From assembly GCA_963662355.1 (NCBI GenBank), contig OY759361.1:992001-1056000 (forward strand): a DNA stretch of 64,000 nucleotides, read 5' to 3'. This document shows, piece by piece, positions 8,381-15,959 of this stretch. Positions within the stretch are counted from its first letter, which is position 1. The number at the start of each line of letters is the position of its first letter. The position numbers were made by a program, and so were the translations under genes. Source of the DNA: WTFY01 sp026713925. GTDB taxonomy: Bacteria > Pseudomonadota > Gammaproteobacteria > UBA4575. The notes beneath the pieces are model-generated. The model ran no database searches. It saw only the letters and a list, made by a program, of their open reading frames with translations, and was not told where the DNA came from.

Positions 8381-9695
8381 GCTCAGAGTATAGCAACTGT
8401 TGAGCCAGCAGCTGTATAGGATGGCAGACTCTGACTGGGGCGTTGATTTTAGATAGCTGTGTCTGGAAATGCAGTGCACAGCCGATGTTGGAAGTCACCA
8501 GGTATACTGCCTGGCTGGACTTCAGTTCAGCGATTTTGGTTTGAACCAAGCGGTCTGCAAGTCTGGGCTGGGTGAATATGTTCATACCTCCTGCCCCGCA
8601 ACATATTGCATCGTCCTGAAATGCTTCCAGCCGGATGTCGGGTATAACACCAAGCAGTTTTTCAACCATGACCAGGTCATTGCTGACCTGTTTTTGCGTA
8701 CACGGTCTGTGAACAAGTACTTTCTGTGGCAGCGGTTTGAAGCAAAGGCTGTGTGTTGCCAACAATCTTGTTACAAATGCGTTGATTTCCACATGGCGGT
8801 TTGCGACGGTCGTGGCAAGCGGCTCATCCAGCAACTCCGGGTACTGGCGGATTTGTGCCGCACATCCTGTTCCCAAGGATACTACTGCATCAAATTCCTG
8901 GTTCCTGAATGCCTCGCAGAATTCCCGAATGGTTTTGCCAGCTGCGCGGGTATTGCCGCTGTGCTGGTGCAGGGCACCGCAACAGCGTGTTTGAGGGAGG
9001 CGTACTGTTTCACAGTGTAAAGCCTGCAAAATCACTTCGGCCGCTACAATTGCCGGGTCGGAAAACAAGTCAGCAGCACATGAATGCACCAGTATCACCC
9101 GGGATTTTGGTGCTTGCACAGGGAGCGGACTCCTGATAAGCCCTGTTTCGTGCGGACGCGGAATCAGTGCCAGTATGCGTATTGCATACGGGAACCGTGC
9201 ATACAGTTTCCTCAGCAAAAAATCTGCTTTCAAGCCGTGATACATTCTCAGCAAACTTTTTGCGAACCCGCGTACTCGAATTTTACTCAATGTGGCGAGT
9301 ATCAGTGATTGCTTCAGTCTGTGCAGGAATGTATGCCGGTATTTTGTTGCGTCACGGCCAGCATCAAGGATTTTCCCGTAATCTACCTGTACGGGGCAGA
9401 CTGCCGCGCAATTCATGCAAGTCAGGCATTGGTCAAGATGGTTTACCAGGGCTGGGTCAGGGTGCAGTGTGTGTTCATGTAAAGCCCGGACGATGGCGAT
9501 GCGCCCGCGTGGCGATTCGGCTTCATTTCTCGCAACCAGGTACGTCGGGCAGTGGGGCAGGCACAATCCGCACATCACGCACTTATCGGTAGCAGCAATG
9601 ATTTCTTTTGTACTGTAGCCGGAAGGTTTCATCTGCTGTATATCGTTGGCATGTTGGGGAAATGGTCCCGGATCTGTGACAGCCGGGCTACTCAC
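8373..9695 (-). CDS. Glycolate oxidase iron-sulfur subunit-like (CCG-domain) protein
   Basis: GlcF-like protein of up to 440 residues. It has two 4Fe-4S ferredoxin motifs, CVMCGLCLPHCP (Cys39/42/45/49) and CLTCMNCAAVCPV (Cys90/93/96/100), then two CCG cysteine-rich domains, seen as TRCCGALHQHSG and AICCGAGGMN. In glycolate or lactate oxidases this subunit passes electrons to the quinone pool, and GlcD/GlcE carry the flavin. No such partners are in the window, so the electron donor is unknown. The start is uncertain: GTG 9695 is the longest, ATG 9632 gives a 419-residue protein, and neither has a clear ribosome site. The gene is translationally coupled to coq7 downstream. Glycolate or glyoxylate metabolism would fit a serine-cycle host, but that is inference. 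Confidence 0.82.
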   Translation of the reverse strand: MSSPAVTDPGPFPQHANDIQQMKPSGYSTKEIIAATDKCVMCGLCLPHCPTYLVARNEAESPRGRIAIVRALHEHTLHPDPALVNHLDQCLTCMNCAAVCPVQVDYGKILDAGRDATKYRHTFLHRLKQSLILATLSKIRVRGFAKSLLRMYHGLKADFLLRKLYARFPYAIRILALIPRPHETGLIRSPLPVQAPKSRVILVHSCAADLFSDPAIVAAEVILQALHCETVRLPQTRCCGALHQHSGNTRAAGKTIREFCEAFRNQEFDAVVSLGTGCAAQIRQYPELLDEPLATTVANRHVEINAFVTRLLATHSLCFKPLPQKVLVHRPCTQKQVSNDLVMVEKLLGVIPDIRLEAFQDDAICCGAGGMNIFTQPRLADRLVQTKIAELKSSQAVYLVTSNIGCALHFQTQLSKINAPVRVCHPIQLLAQQLLYSEHA

Positions 9696-10085
9696 TTTAG
9701 CTAAATTCAGTATCCGTATGTACCCCTTTCAGAAAGTGCCAGCAAGGCCAGGATTCCATCAGTGACCTGTTCGGGAAATACGGATAGTCCGATGAATCTA
9801 TCTGGAAAACAATATTTTTTCAGGTCTAGGTCCTTGAGTTTACGTTCTTCGTGCTGCGGGAATTAACCATGAGACTTCTGATTCCACGGTATGCCCTGAA
9901 CGTTGCTTGGTGGCTATTCTTTGGGAATCCAACATCGACCTCACTATTTGCGAGCCGCTTTGCAAATGTCATCAATCCTGTGAGCATCCCACTATAATTG
10001 CGTGGAGTGACCGCAAGAAGTCAGGTCTTGTTACAATTGCCTGATTTCAGTTACAGCTGTGGGAAATTTGCAGCTAGGATAAGTG
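9696..10085. other. 390-base gap, possibly holding a decayed reading frame
   Basis: No intact gene is seen. On the minus strand, two adjacent frames look protein-like but are broken. One runs from an ATG near 9995 and stops near 9830. The other is open over roughly 9720-9865 with no start codon and includes FPDRFIGLSVFPEQVTDGI. Together they could be the remains of a gene that preceded the glcF-like gene, but I recognise no family. The start of the ferredoxin gene, with AGGA upstream, closes the gap. Confidence 0.3.
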
Positions 10086-10391
10086 ATGTCATTTTATAAA
10101 CGCCATCTTTTTATGTGCGTGAATCAGCGCGAGGACCGCAGCTGCTGTCAGGACCATGGCGCCGCCGAACTGCGTGCGTATGCCAAAAACAGGGCCAAGG
10201 AACTGGGTATAGCCGGACAGGGTGGTGTGCGTGTGAATCAAGCAGGTTGCCTGGACCGCTGTGATGAGGGGCCTGTCGCAGTAGTCTACCCTGATGCAGT
10301 CTGGTACACCTATAAGGATGAGAGCGACTTGGATGAAATCATCACTAGACACCTGATTGCAGGTCAAATTGTTGAACGTCTGAAAATCTAA
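10086..10391 (+). CDS. Thioredoxin-like (2Fe-2S) ferredoxin
   Basis: Small (101-residue) ferredoxin of the thioredoxin-like class related to clostridial Fd and the NuoE C-terminal domain. The cluster cysteines are Cys11 (HLFMCVNQRED), Cys20 or Cys21 (SCCQDHG), Cys55 and Cys59 (NQAGCLDRCDEGP). The pattern Cys-X8/9-Cys ... Cys-X3-Cys is diagnostic. Start ATG 10086 is preferred to GTG 10083 because AGGA lies 6 bases ahead. Its electron partner is unknown. The gene is followed by a strong terminator at 10536-10567, before the rplM promoter. Confidence 0.85.
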   Translation: MSFYKRHLFMCVNQREDRSCCQDHGAAELRAYAKNRAKELGIAGQGGVRVNQAGCLDRCDEGPVAVVYPDAVWYTYKDESDLDEIITRHLIAGQIVERLKI

Positions 10392-10535
10392 CATCCCATC
10401 ATATATCCATATAGGGGTGTATGACAAAATTTTTCTCAAAGGCAGTTGACAATAATATAAACATATTAGAAAATGCCCATATTCTGATAGTTTAAATGAA
10501 CTAAAAGCTCCTCCATCTACCTCTTTGGTAGTTTT

Positions 10536-10567
10536 AGCGCAAACTGCAAAGGTTTGCGCTTTTTTTT
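10536..10567 (+). terminator. Intrinsic terminator with a second hairpin upstream
   Basis: A perfect 9-bp inverted repeat, AGCGCAAAC and GTTTGCGCT with a 7-base loop, is followed directly by eight T residues. A smaller stem, CTACC-TCTTT-GGTAG at 10517-10531, lies just before it. The unit ends transcription before the rplM promoter. It may terminate the ferredoxin message or a small RNA starting in 10440-10500, where a TTGACA box (10446-10451) lacks an obvious -10 partner. Confidence 0.85.
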
Positions 10568-10587
10568 GTCTGGAAAATGAGATGAGC

Positions 10588-10616
10588 TTGTCAGCAAACA
10601 GGATGTTCTGTACTAT
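10588..10616 (+). promoter_or_regulatory. Predicted sigma-70 promoter of rplM-rpsI
   Basis: TTGTCA at 10588-10593 and TACTAT at 10611-10616 are separated by exactly 17 bases. They lie downstream of the terminator and about 40 bases ahead of the rplM start codon. This is one of the clearest promoter matches in the window. Confidence 0.6.
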
Positions 10617-10654
10617 TCGCCGGTTCCCGTAAAGATAAAATAAAGGTGTATTTC

Positions 10655-11083
10655 ATGGTAACGGTCAGTGCAAAGCCTGCACAAGTACAGCGGAACTGGT
10701 ACCTCGTAGACGCCACGGACAAGGCCTTGGGTCGTATGGCAAGTGAAATCGCAGGAAGACTGAAAGGCAAGCACAAGCCCATTTACACCCCCCATGTGGA
10801 CACGGGTGATTATATTGTTGTGATCAATGCAGAAAAAGTACGTGTGACCGGCAGCAAGATGGAAGACAAGATGTATCACCGCTATACAGGATATGTTGGC
10901 GGCCTCAAGTCCATGAGTCTCAAGGAGATGAAAGCAAAACACCCTGAGCGTGTGATCGAAAAAGCTGTCAAAGGGATGCTACCGAAGAATCCGTTGGGCC
11001 GTGCAATGTTCAGGAAGCTGAAAGTGTACGCAGGCTCAGAGCATAAGCATGTGGCGCAACAGCCTCAGCCACTGGAGTTTTAG
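10655..11083 (+). CDS. rplM: 50S ribosomal protein L13
   Basis: Large-subunit ribosomal protein of 142 residues. Typical segments are WYLVDATDKALGRMAS near the N-terminus, GKHKPIYTPHVDTGDYIVV, and the C-terminal MLPKNPLGRAMFRKLKVYAG. ATG 10655 is chosen because AAAGG lies 8 bases upstream; a GTG at 10646 in frame has none. rpsI follows 7 bases after the stop, the conserved L13-S9 operon. In E. coli L13 autoregulates this operon; whether the leader here does so is not visible. Confidence 0.97.
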   Translation: MVTVSAKPAQVQRNWYLVDATDKALGRMASEIAGRLKGKHKPIYTPHVDTGDYIVVINAEKVRVTGSKMEDKMYHRYTGYVGGLKSMSLKEMKAKHPERVIEKAVKGMLPKNPLGRAMFRKLKVYAGSEHKHVAQQPQPLEF

Positions 11084-11090
11084 TCAAATC

Positions 11091-11483
11091 ATGTCACAAG
11101 AACAGTTTTATGGAACCGGGCGAAGAAAGAGTTCGACAGCTCGAGTTTATCTGCGACCTGGTACCGGGAAGATCACGGTCAACATGCGTGCATTTGACCG
11201 GTATTTTGGTCGAGAGACATCATGCATGATCATTCGCCAGCCACTTGAGCTCACTGACTTGACAGATGCCTTTGATATTGATGTGAAAGTCAAGGGTGGC
11301 GGCTCAAACGGTCAGGCAGGTGCCGTGCAGCTGGGCATTGCACGCGCATTGCTGAAATATAATCAGGACCTGCGTGCGCCCTTGCGTCAAAATGGGTTTC
11401 TCACACGTGATGCACGCGAGGTGGAGCGCAAGAAAGTCGGGTTGCGAAAGGCCCGTAAGAAAGAACAGTATTCCAAGCGTTAA
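11091..11483 (+). CDS. rpsI: 30S ribosomal protein S9
   Basis: Small-subunit ribosomal protein of 130 residues. It shows the N-terminal YGTGRRKSSTARVYL, the central GGGSNGQAGAVQLGIARAL and the basic C-terminus KKVGLRKARKKEQYSKR, whose final arginine contacts P-site tRNA in ribosome structures. The start ATG 11091 is the one that gives the canonical N-terminus; an upstream extension in the same frame overlaps rplM. It is co-transcribed with rplM. Confidence 0.97.
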   Translation: MSQEQFYGTGRRKSSTARVYLRPGTGKITVNMRAFDRYFGRETSCMIIRQPLELTDLTDAFDIDVKVKGGGSNGQAGAVQLGIARALLKYNQDLRAPLRQNGFLTRDAREVERKKVGLRKARKKEQYSKR

Positions 11484-11674
11484 ACTACGGCCTTTTCTTT
11501 GATGCAGGCTGTATGGGCATTGAAGCTTCAGGGCCTGTGTGGGTTGTTATGCACAGTGACAGGTGAAAGGCGCACATTGGATAACCCAACCCATCTGCTA
11601 CTTGCGGGTCAGTGCTGCAGGTTTGAATTTGGTATTCCTCCGGCTTATGACTCCTAAAGTGACGAGACGCAGGA

Positions 11675-11706
11675 CACTCAATTGAAGCTGGCACTTCAGT
11701 TGAGTG
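11675..11706. terminator. Long imperfect hairpin between convergent rpsI and rpiA
   Basis: CACTCAATTGAAG and CTTCAGTTGAGTG form a 13-bp stem with one G-T pair around a 6-base loop. It lies 2 bases beyond the rpiA stop and about 190 bases after rpsI. There is no T-run on either strand, so it is at best a weak terminator or an mRNA-stabilising hairpin for rpiA. Confidence 0.4.
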
Positions 11707-11707
11707 C

Positions 11708-12364
11708 CTACTGGATAGTTTCAAGACTGGAATCTTTACCAAGAATCAGTACATCTGCAGGACGCAATGCAAATATCCCAACCGTAACCACTCCTGCAAT
11801 GTTGTTCAATTCCCGTTCTTTTTCGACAGGATTTAGAATTTCCATGTTATGGACATCAAGAATCAGGTTACCATTGTCCGTTATGAATCCTTCTCTCAAT
11901 TCGGGAATTCCACCATGTTTTACCAGTTGCCTGGCCACGTGACTTCTTGCCATTGGAATGACTTCTATCGGCAAGGGAAATGTGCCCAGGATGTCCACTA
12001 GTTTGGAGTCATCAGCAATACACACAAATTTTTTGCTGACACCGGCAACAATTTTTTCACGTGTCAATGCACCACCTCCCCCTTTGATCAGGTGTCTATG
12101 CTGAGTGGCTTCATCTGCACCGTCTATATAAATAGGCAGACTTGGTACGCTATTCAGATCCAGTACATGGATGCCATGGTGTTTCAGTCGTTTTGCTGAT
12201 GCTTCTGAGCTTGCTACGGTGCCATCAATTTTGCCTTTGATTTTGGCTAGTGCATCAATGAAATAATTTGTAGTAGAGCCTGTACCGATACCGATTACGT
12301 CACCGACTTGTATATAATCCAAGGCAGCTTCAGCTGCAGCCTGTTTCTTATTTTCAGTTGACAT
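11708..12364 (-). CDS. rpiA: Ribose-5-phosphate isomerase A
   Basis: Interconverts ribose 5-phosphate and ribulose 5-phosphate in the pentose phosphate pathway. It has 218 residues. Active-site signatures are IGIGTGSTTNYF (25-36), DGADE at 81-85 with the catalytic Asp and the base Glu nearby, and KGGGGALTREKIVA (94-107) with the catalytic lysine region. ATG 12364 is selected because it gives the standard N-terminus; the frame extends 25 codons upstream towards ilvA. It is divergent from ilvA, an arrangement common in proteobacteria. Confidence 0.95.
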   Translation of the reverse strand: MSTENKKQAAAEAALDYIQVGDVIGIGTGSTTNYFIDALAKIKGKIDGTVASSEASAKRLKHHGIHVLDLNSVPSLPIYIDGADEATQHRHLIKGGGGALTREKIVAGVSKKFVCIADDSKLVDILGTFPLPIEVIPMARSHVARQLVKHGGIPELREGFITDNGNLILDVHNMEILNPVEKERELNNIAGVVTVGIFALRPADVLILGKDSSLETIQ

Positions 12365-12441
12365 TGCATGAGTGCAGTTTGAATTTAGTAAATGATACCC
12401 GTAGTAACGGTTAAAAGCATGATAGATTGTGACTCTCACAT

Positions 12442-13959
12442 ATGGTCAACAAGGAACTTGTAAGCAAAATAGAAGCCGCTACGGTTTATGATGTGGCGAT
12501 CAAGTCTGCGCTTGATTTTGCGCCGACCTTGTCCCAGCGATTCTCCAACCGGATCTATTTGAAGAGGGAAGATCAGCAGTGCGTGTTTTCTTTCAAACTC
12601 AGAGGTGCTTATAACAAAATAGCCCACTTGTCTGAGTCGGAAAGAAATCGTGGCGTAGTTGCCGCGTCTGCAGGGAATCATGCCCAAGGTGTAGCTCTGG
12701 CTGCGCGGAAACTTGGAATTCAGGCCACGATAGTTATGCCATGCACCACACCATCTATCAAGGTGCAAGCTGTAGTCAGCATGGGGGCAAATGCCATTTT
12801 GCACGGGGACACTTATGATGAAGCCTATGCATATTCCCAGGTCCTTACAGAAAAAAGGGGTCTGGCCTATGTGCACCCGTATGATGATGAGGATGTCATC
12901 GCAGGACAGGGCACTGTGGCCTTAGAAATTCTGGATCAACTCACCGATGACATCAATGCGATATTTGTTCCGATTGGTGGCGGTGGTCTCATTGCAGGGA
13001 TGGCCTCCTATGTGAAGCACTATCGGCCTGATGTAAAGATGATTGGTGTGGAGCCACAGGATGCGCCAACCATGCATTCTGCATTGCAGGTTGGTAAAAG
13101 GGTGCAACTGGACGACGTAGGAATTTTTGCAGATGGTGTTGCTGTACGATGTATTGGTGAAAAAACTTTTAACATTGCAAAGCATCTAGTTGACGAAGTA
13201 CTGCTAGTAAGTACGGATGAGATTTGTGCCGCCATCAAAGACCTGTTTGATGAAACCCGTGCATTGCTTGAGCCTGCAGGAGCCTTGGCATTGGCTGGCA
13301 TCAAGCAGTACATTACCCGCGAAAAGCTCAAGGGCAAGTTGCTGGTTGCGGTGAATAGCGGTGCCAACATCAATTTTGATCGTCTGCGCCATGTAGCGGA
13401 GCGTGCAGAGCTCGGTGAACGGCGAGAATGCCTGTTCGCAGTGACAATACCGGAGCGACCCGGAAGTTTTCTGTCATTTTGCAGACTGCTCGGAGCTAGG
13501 GGGGTTACAGAGTTTAACTATCGCTATTCAGATACTAATGAGGCACAAGTATTCTTGGGTGTAAATGTCGAGGATGCAGATGCTGAAAAAAATCAAATAC
13601 TGAAAAAACTGGAAACATCTGGATACCCTGCACTTGATATTTCTGACAATGAAGTGGCAATTCTTCATTTGCGACACATGGTAGGCGGGCGCTGTCCAGC
13701 CTTGGAAGATGAAATTTTGTTTCGATTTGAGTTTCCCGAAAGGCCCGGTGCACTGTTGAATTTCTTGGAGATGATCGGGCAGGAATGGAATATCAGTTTG
13801 TTTCACTACCGCAATCATGGTGCAGCATATGGACGTGTACTGGCAGGAATACAGGTCCCTGCAGAAAACCGTCAGGGCTTTGACCGATTTTTAGCTGAAT
13901 TAGGATATCGCTGCTGGGAGGAGACCGGCAATCCAGTATACAAGCTGTTTTTAGGTTGA
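12442..13959 (+). CDS. ilvA: Threonine ammonia-lyase, biosynthetic
   Basis: PLP enzyme that converts threonine to 2-oxobutanoate, the first step of isoleucine synthesis. The full 505-residue length indicates the biosynthetic, feedback-regulated form. The PLP lysine is Lys52 in FSFKLRGAYNK, the substrate loop is AASAGNHAQGVA (75-86), and the phosphate-binding loop is PIGGGGL (177-183). Two ACT-like domains occupy about residues 330-500, recognised by FAVTIPERPGSFLSFC and FRFEFPERPGALLNFL. The bidirectional terminator at 14080-14107 lies about 120 bases after the stop. Confidence 0.96.
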   Translation: MVNKELVSKIEAATVYDVAIKSALDFAPTLSQRFSNRIYLKREDQQCVFSFKLRGAYNKIAHLSESERNRGVVAASAGNHAQGVALAARKLGIQATIVMPCTTPSIKVQAVVSMGANAILHGDTYDEAYAYSQVLTEKRGLAYVHPYDDEDVIAGQGTVALEILDQLTDDINAIFVPIGGGGLIAGMASYVKHYRPDVKMIGVEPQDAPTMHSALQVGKRVQLDDVGIFADGVAVRCIGEKTFNIAKHLVDEVLLVSTDEICAAIKDLFDETRALLEPAGALALAGIKQYITREKLKGKLLVAVNSGANINFDRLRHVAERAELGERRECLFAVTIPERPGSFLSFCRLLGARGVTEFNYRYSDTNEAQVFLGVNVEDADAEKNQILKKLETSGYPALDISDNEVAILHLRHMVGGRCPALEDEILFRFEFPERPGALLNFLEMIGQEWNISLFHYRNHGAAYGRVLAGIQVPAENRQGFDRFLAELGYRCWEETGNPVYKLFLG

Positions 13960-14079
13960 GTTCTGCACAGCCTATTGTCAAAGGGAAGTAGTGCAGAATC
14001 TAATTGAAAAACACTTTTAGACTGGAGACTGATCCGAAATTACATGGGAAGTATGCAATGAAAAGTTGCGTACCAAATT

Positions 14080-14107
14080 AAAAAAGGCTCTGAGAAGAGC
14101 CTTTTTT
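14080..14107. terminator. Bidirectional intrinsic terminator
   Basis: A perfect 12-bp stem (AAAAAAGGCTCT and AGAGCCTTTTTT) around the tetraloop GAGA. The A-run and T-run make it symmetrical, so it can end both ilvA from the left and the histone-like gene from the right. Confidence 0.9.
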
Positions 14108-14129
14108 AATAGAGACCAACACCCTTATC

Positions 14130-14708
14130 TCAGGCAGACCTGCGTTTAGCAGTTTTTTTGGTGGTCTTGCGTTTAGCGGCTGCAGTGGATTTGGGTCTAG
14201 CGGCTTTTTTTGCGGTCTTGCGTTTAGCGGCTGCAGTGGATTTGGGTCTAGCGGCTTTTTTTGCGGTCTTGCGTTTAGCGGCTGCAGTAGTTTTGGGTCT
14301 AGCGGCTTTTTTTGCGGTCTTGCGTTTAGCGGCTGCAGTAGTTTTGGGTCTAGCGGCTTTTTTTGCGGTCTTGCGTTTAGCGGCTGCAGTAGTTTTGGGT
14401 CTAGCGGCTTTTTTTGCGGTCTTGCGTTTAGCGGCTGCAGTAGTTTTGGGTCTAGCGGCTTTTTTTGCGGTCTTGCGTTTAGCGGCTGCAGTAGTTTTGG
14501 GTCTAGCGGCTTTTTTTGCGGTCTTGCGTTTAGCGGCTGCAGTAGTTTTGGGTCTGGCGGCTTTTTTTGCGGTCTTGCGTTTAGCGGTGGTGGTTTTGGG
14601 TCTAGCAGTTTTTTTGGTGGCCTTGCGTTTAGCGGTGGTGGTTTTGGGCCTTGCGGCTTTTGTTGCGACTTTACGCTTTTTGGTAGCTTTACGTTTGTTG
14701 ATGGCCAT
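14130..14708 (-). CDS. Histone H1-like Lys/Ala/Pro repeat protein
   Basis: A 192-residue, extremely basic, low-complexity protein, resembling eukaryotic H1 tails and bacterial proteins such as AlgP and HctB, which bind and compact DNA. After a short MAINKRKATKKRKVATK head it consists of repeats of the 17-residue unit KRKTAKKAARPKTTAAA, with variants of 16 residues near the N-terminus. It ends in KRKTTKKTAKRRSA. ATG 14708 is preceded by an excellent GGAGGGGAG. There is no globular domain and no cysteine. DNA binding is inferred from composition. It lies between the bidirectional terminator and AT-rich non-coding DNA. The repeat array is likely to vary in copy number between strains. Confidence 0.85.
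   Translation of the reverse strand: MAINKRKATKKRKVATKAARPKTTTAKRKATKKTARPKTTTAKRKTAKKAARPKTTAAAKRKTAKKAARPKTTAAAKRKTAKKAARPKTTAAAKRKTAKKAARPKTTAAAKRKTAKKAARPKTTAAAKRKTAKKAARPKTTAAAKRKTAKKAARPKSTAAAKRKTAKKAARPKSTAAAKRKTTKKTAKRRSA
14166..14573. repeat. 51-bp tandem repeat, eight units, inside the histone-like gene
   Basis: Units begin at 14166, 14217, 14268, 14319, 14370, 14421, 14472 and 14523, each 51 bases, so the frame is kept. The five from 14268 to 14522 look identical. The first two differ by a few bases (TGGATT for TAGTTT), and the last has one change. Two 48-base relatives follow at 14574 and 14622. Near-identity points to recent expansion by slippage or recombination. Confidence 0.95.
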
Positions 14709-14912
14709 CAATACTCCCCTCCCAAACTATAAGCGTTGAGTTATAGACGCATTAAAGTATATACGTTTGATACATAAATACTAGTTTTTTTTGTAATGCT
14801 GAATTAGCCAACATCATTTCACATAAAACAAAAGTTTCAGCATTGTGTTTGGTTTATCTTTTTTGGATTTACACAATTTCTGACACGTAGATTTAAACTA
14901 TGTCTGTATTAA

Positions 14913-15365
14913 TTATTCGAGAGATAAAATAAAGTCCCAATGCTGCTTGCTTACTGGCATCACTGAAAGCCGGTTGCCACGTTTTAAAAGCTGCAAACCA
15001 TCCAGTTCTTGATGTTGTCTGAGTTCTGCAAGTGAAATGGTGCGTTTCAGCTTTCGTTTATAACGCACATCCACCATAAACCAGCGTGGATTATCAGGAT
15101 CACTTTTAGGATCGTAGTGTTTATTTTCCTGATCAAAGGCAGTGTAATCAGCATAGCTTTCACGTGCGATGGTCATTACTCCTACAATTCCAATCTCTTC
15201 ACAGTTTGAGTGATACATAAAGGCCAAGTCACCTTTTTTCATGTCATCACGCATCATGTTACGGGCCTGGTAATTGCGTACTCCATCCCAAGGCTCCACT
15301 TTGTCACGTTTCAGGTCATCAATGCTGTATTCACCTGGTTCACTTTTCATTAACCAATACTGCAT
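14913..15365 (-). CDS. EVE domain-containing protein
   Basis: A 150-residue PUA-like EVE-fold protein, related to human THYN1. Recognition features are YWLMKSEPGEYSIDDL at the N-terminus, WDGVRNYQARNMMRDDMKKGDLAFMYHSN around 25-53, and PRWFMVDVRYKRKLKRTISL around 92-111. EVE domains form an aromatic cage that binds modified bases in DNA or RNA; the specific ligand is unknown. The gene lies downstream of 6S RNA on the same strand, the place where fau (5-formyltetrahydrofolate cyclo-ligase) usually is. About 65 bases separate it from the 6S 3' end. Confidence 0.9.
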   Translation of the reverse strand: MQYWLMKSEPGEYSIDDLKRDKVEPWDGVRNYQARNMMRDDMKKGDLAFMYHSNCEEIGIVGVMTIARESYADYTAFDQENKHYDPKSDPDNPRWFMVDVRYKRKLKRTISLAELRQHQELDGLQLLKRGNRLSVMPVSKQHWDFILSLE

Positions 15366-15429
15366 GACTACTTGTTCATAAAAGTTTTGATTGTGTACGG
15401 GTTCAATAGTGGCCGCAAAGGGCGACGAT

Positions 15430-15625
15430 GCGGATACACTCCACGAATACGGTGGCTACCGTTGACCTTGAACCAGGGGTTCAAGTGGGAGAACTGAAAA
15501 ACGAATCAGGCTTCCCATGGACTGGATGTGCACAACATCATTTTTACAGTATGGTCCCTGAGTAATAAAATAGGCTCAAGGCATCTATCCAGCTGCTCAC
15601 CTGTACCGCAGAGGTATCCGGTGTC
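15430..15625 (-). ncRNA. ssrS: 6S RNA
   Basis: A regulatory RNA that mimics an open promoter and binds sigma-70 RNA polymerase. On the minus strand, downstream of zapA as in E. coli and Pseudomonas, I see a 6S-like order of elements. A 5' GGATACCTC segment pairs with a 3' GAGTGTATCC segment to close the molecule. Next come GCCTTGAGCC (compare CCCTGAGCC in E. coli) and GGGAAGCCTGATTCG. The 3' conserved hairpin is CACTTGAACC ... GGTTCAAGG, followed by GTAGCC. A TACACT -10-like box lies just upstream of the proposed 5' end. The ends are approximate. The plus strand also shows the TTGAACC palindrome but would run 6S into the EVE gene start and lacks the other elements. Confidence 0.75.
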
Positions 15626-15644
15626 AACAAAGTGTACCAGATTT

Positions 15645-15959
15645 TTAGATTTCAAGCTGCCGTGTGTTTTTCAAAGTGATATCAATTCGGTCCTGAAGAC
15701 TGCGAATTCTAGAGTAAAGGTTTTTGTTTGAACGCTCTTGTTCGTTTTGTTGCAGGAGCAGGTCATGGGCCAGGTTCAGCGCGGCCATTACTGCCATACG
15801 GTCTGCCCCCATGACTTTGCCACCATCCCGGATTTCCTGTATCCGTGCATTCAAAAGATGTGCAGATGCCTGTAAGGATTCCTCTTCGCCCCTTGGGCAC
15901 GCGATGCGGTATTCTTTATCCAGTATATTGAGCACTACAGGGGACTTGTTGTTGCTCAC
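15645..15959 (-). CDS. zapA: Cell division protein ZapA
   Basis: Small FtsZ-ring stabiliser of 104 residues with a globular N-terminal half and a C-terminal coiled coil. Typical parts are VVLNILDKEYRIACPRGEEESLQASAHLLNARI seen as its opening blocks, DRMAVMAALNLAHDLL in the centre, and a heptad-like tail. The start is GTG at 15959, within a GTGA overlap with the stop of the upstream ZapB-like gene, so the two are translationally coupled. 6S RNA follows on the same strand. Confidence 0.93.
   Translation of the reverse strand: MSNNKSPVVLNILDKEYRIACPRGEEESLQASAHLLNARIQEIRDGGKVMGADRMAVMAALNLAHDLLLQQNEQERSNKNLYSRIRSLQDRIDITLKNTRQLEI

Noticed and set aside
14166..14573. CRISPR-like regular repeat array
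   Set aside because: The 51-bp units are directly abutting with no spacers and encode an in-frame protein repeat.
14158..14739. A 193-residue plus-strand open frame, hydrophobic and repetitive, opposite the histone-like gene
   Set aside because: It is the complement of the 51-bp repeat, with no ribosome site. The minus-strand frame has GGAGGGGAG before ATG and a composition known for nucleoid proteins.
15365..15530. 6S RNA on the plus strand, because CCTTGAACC ... GGTTCAAG also reads well there
   Set aside because: The motif is nearly palindromic. The plus-strand version would extend into the EVE start and lacks the GCCTTGAGCC and closing-stem elements that the minus strand has downstream of zapA.
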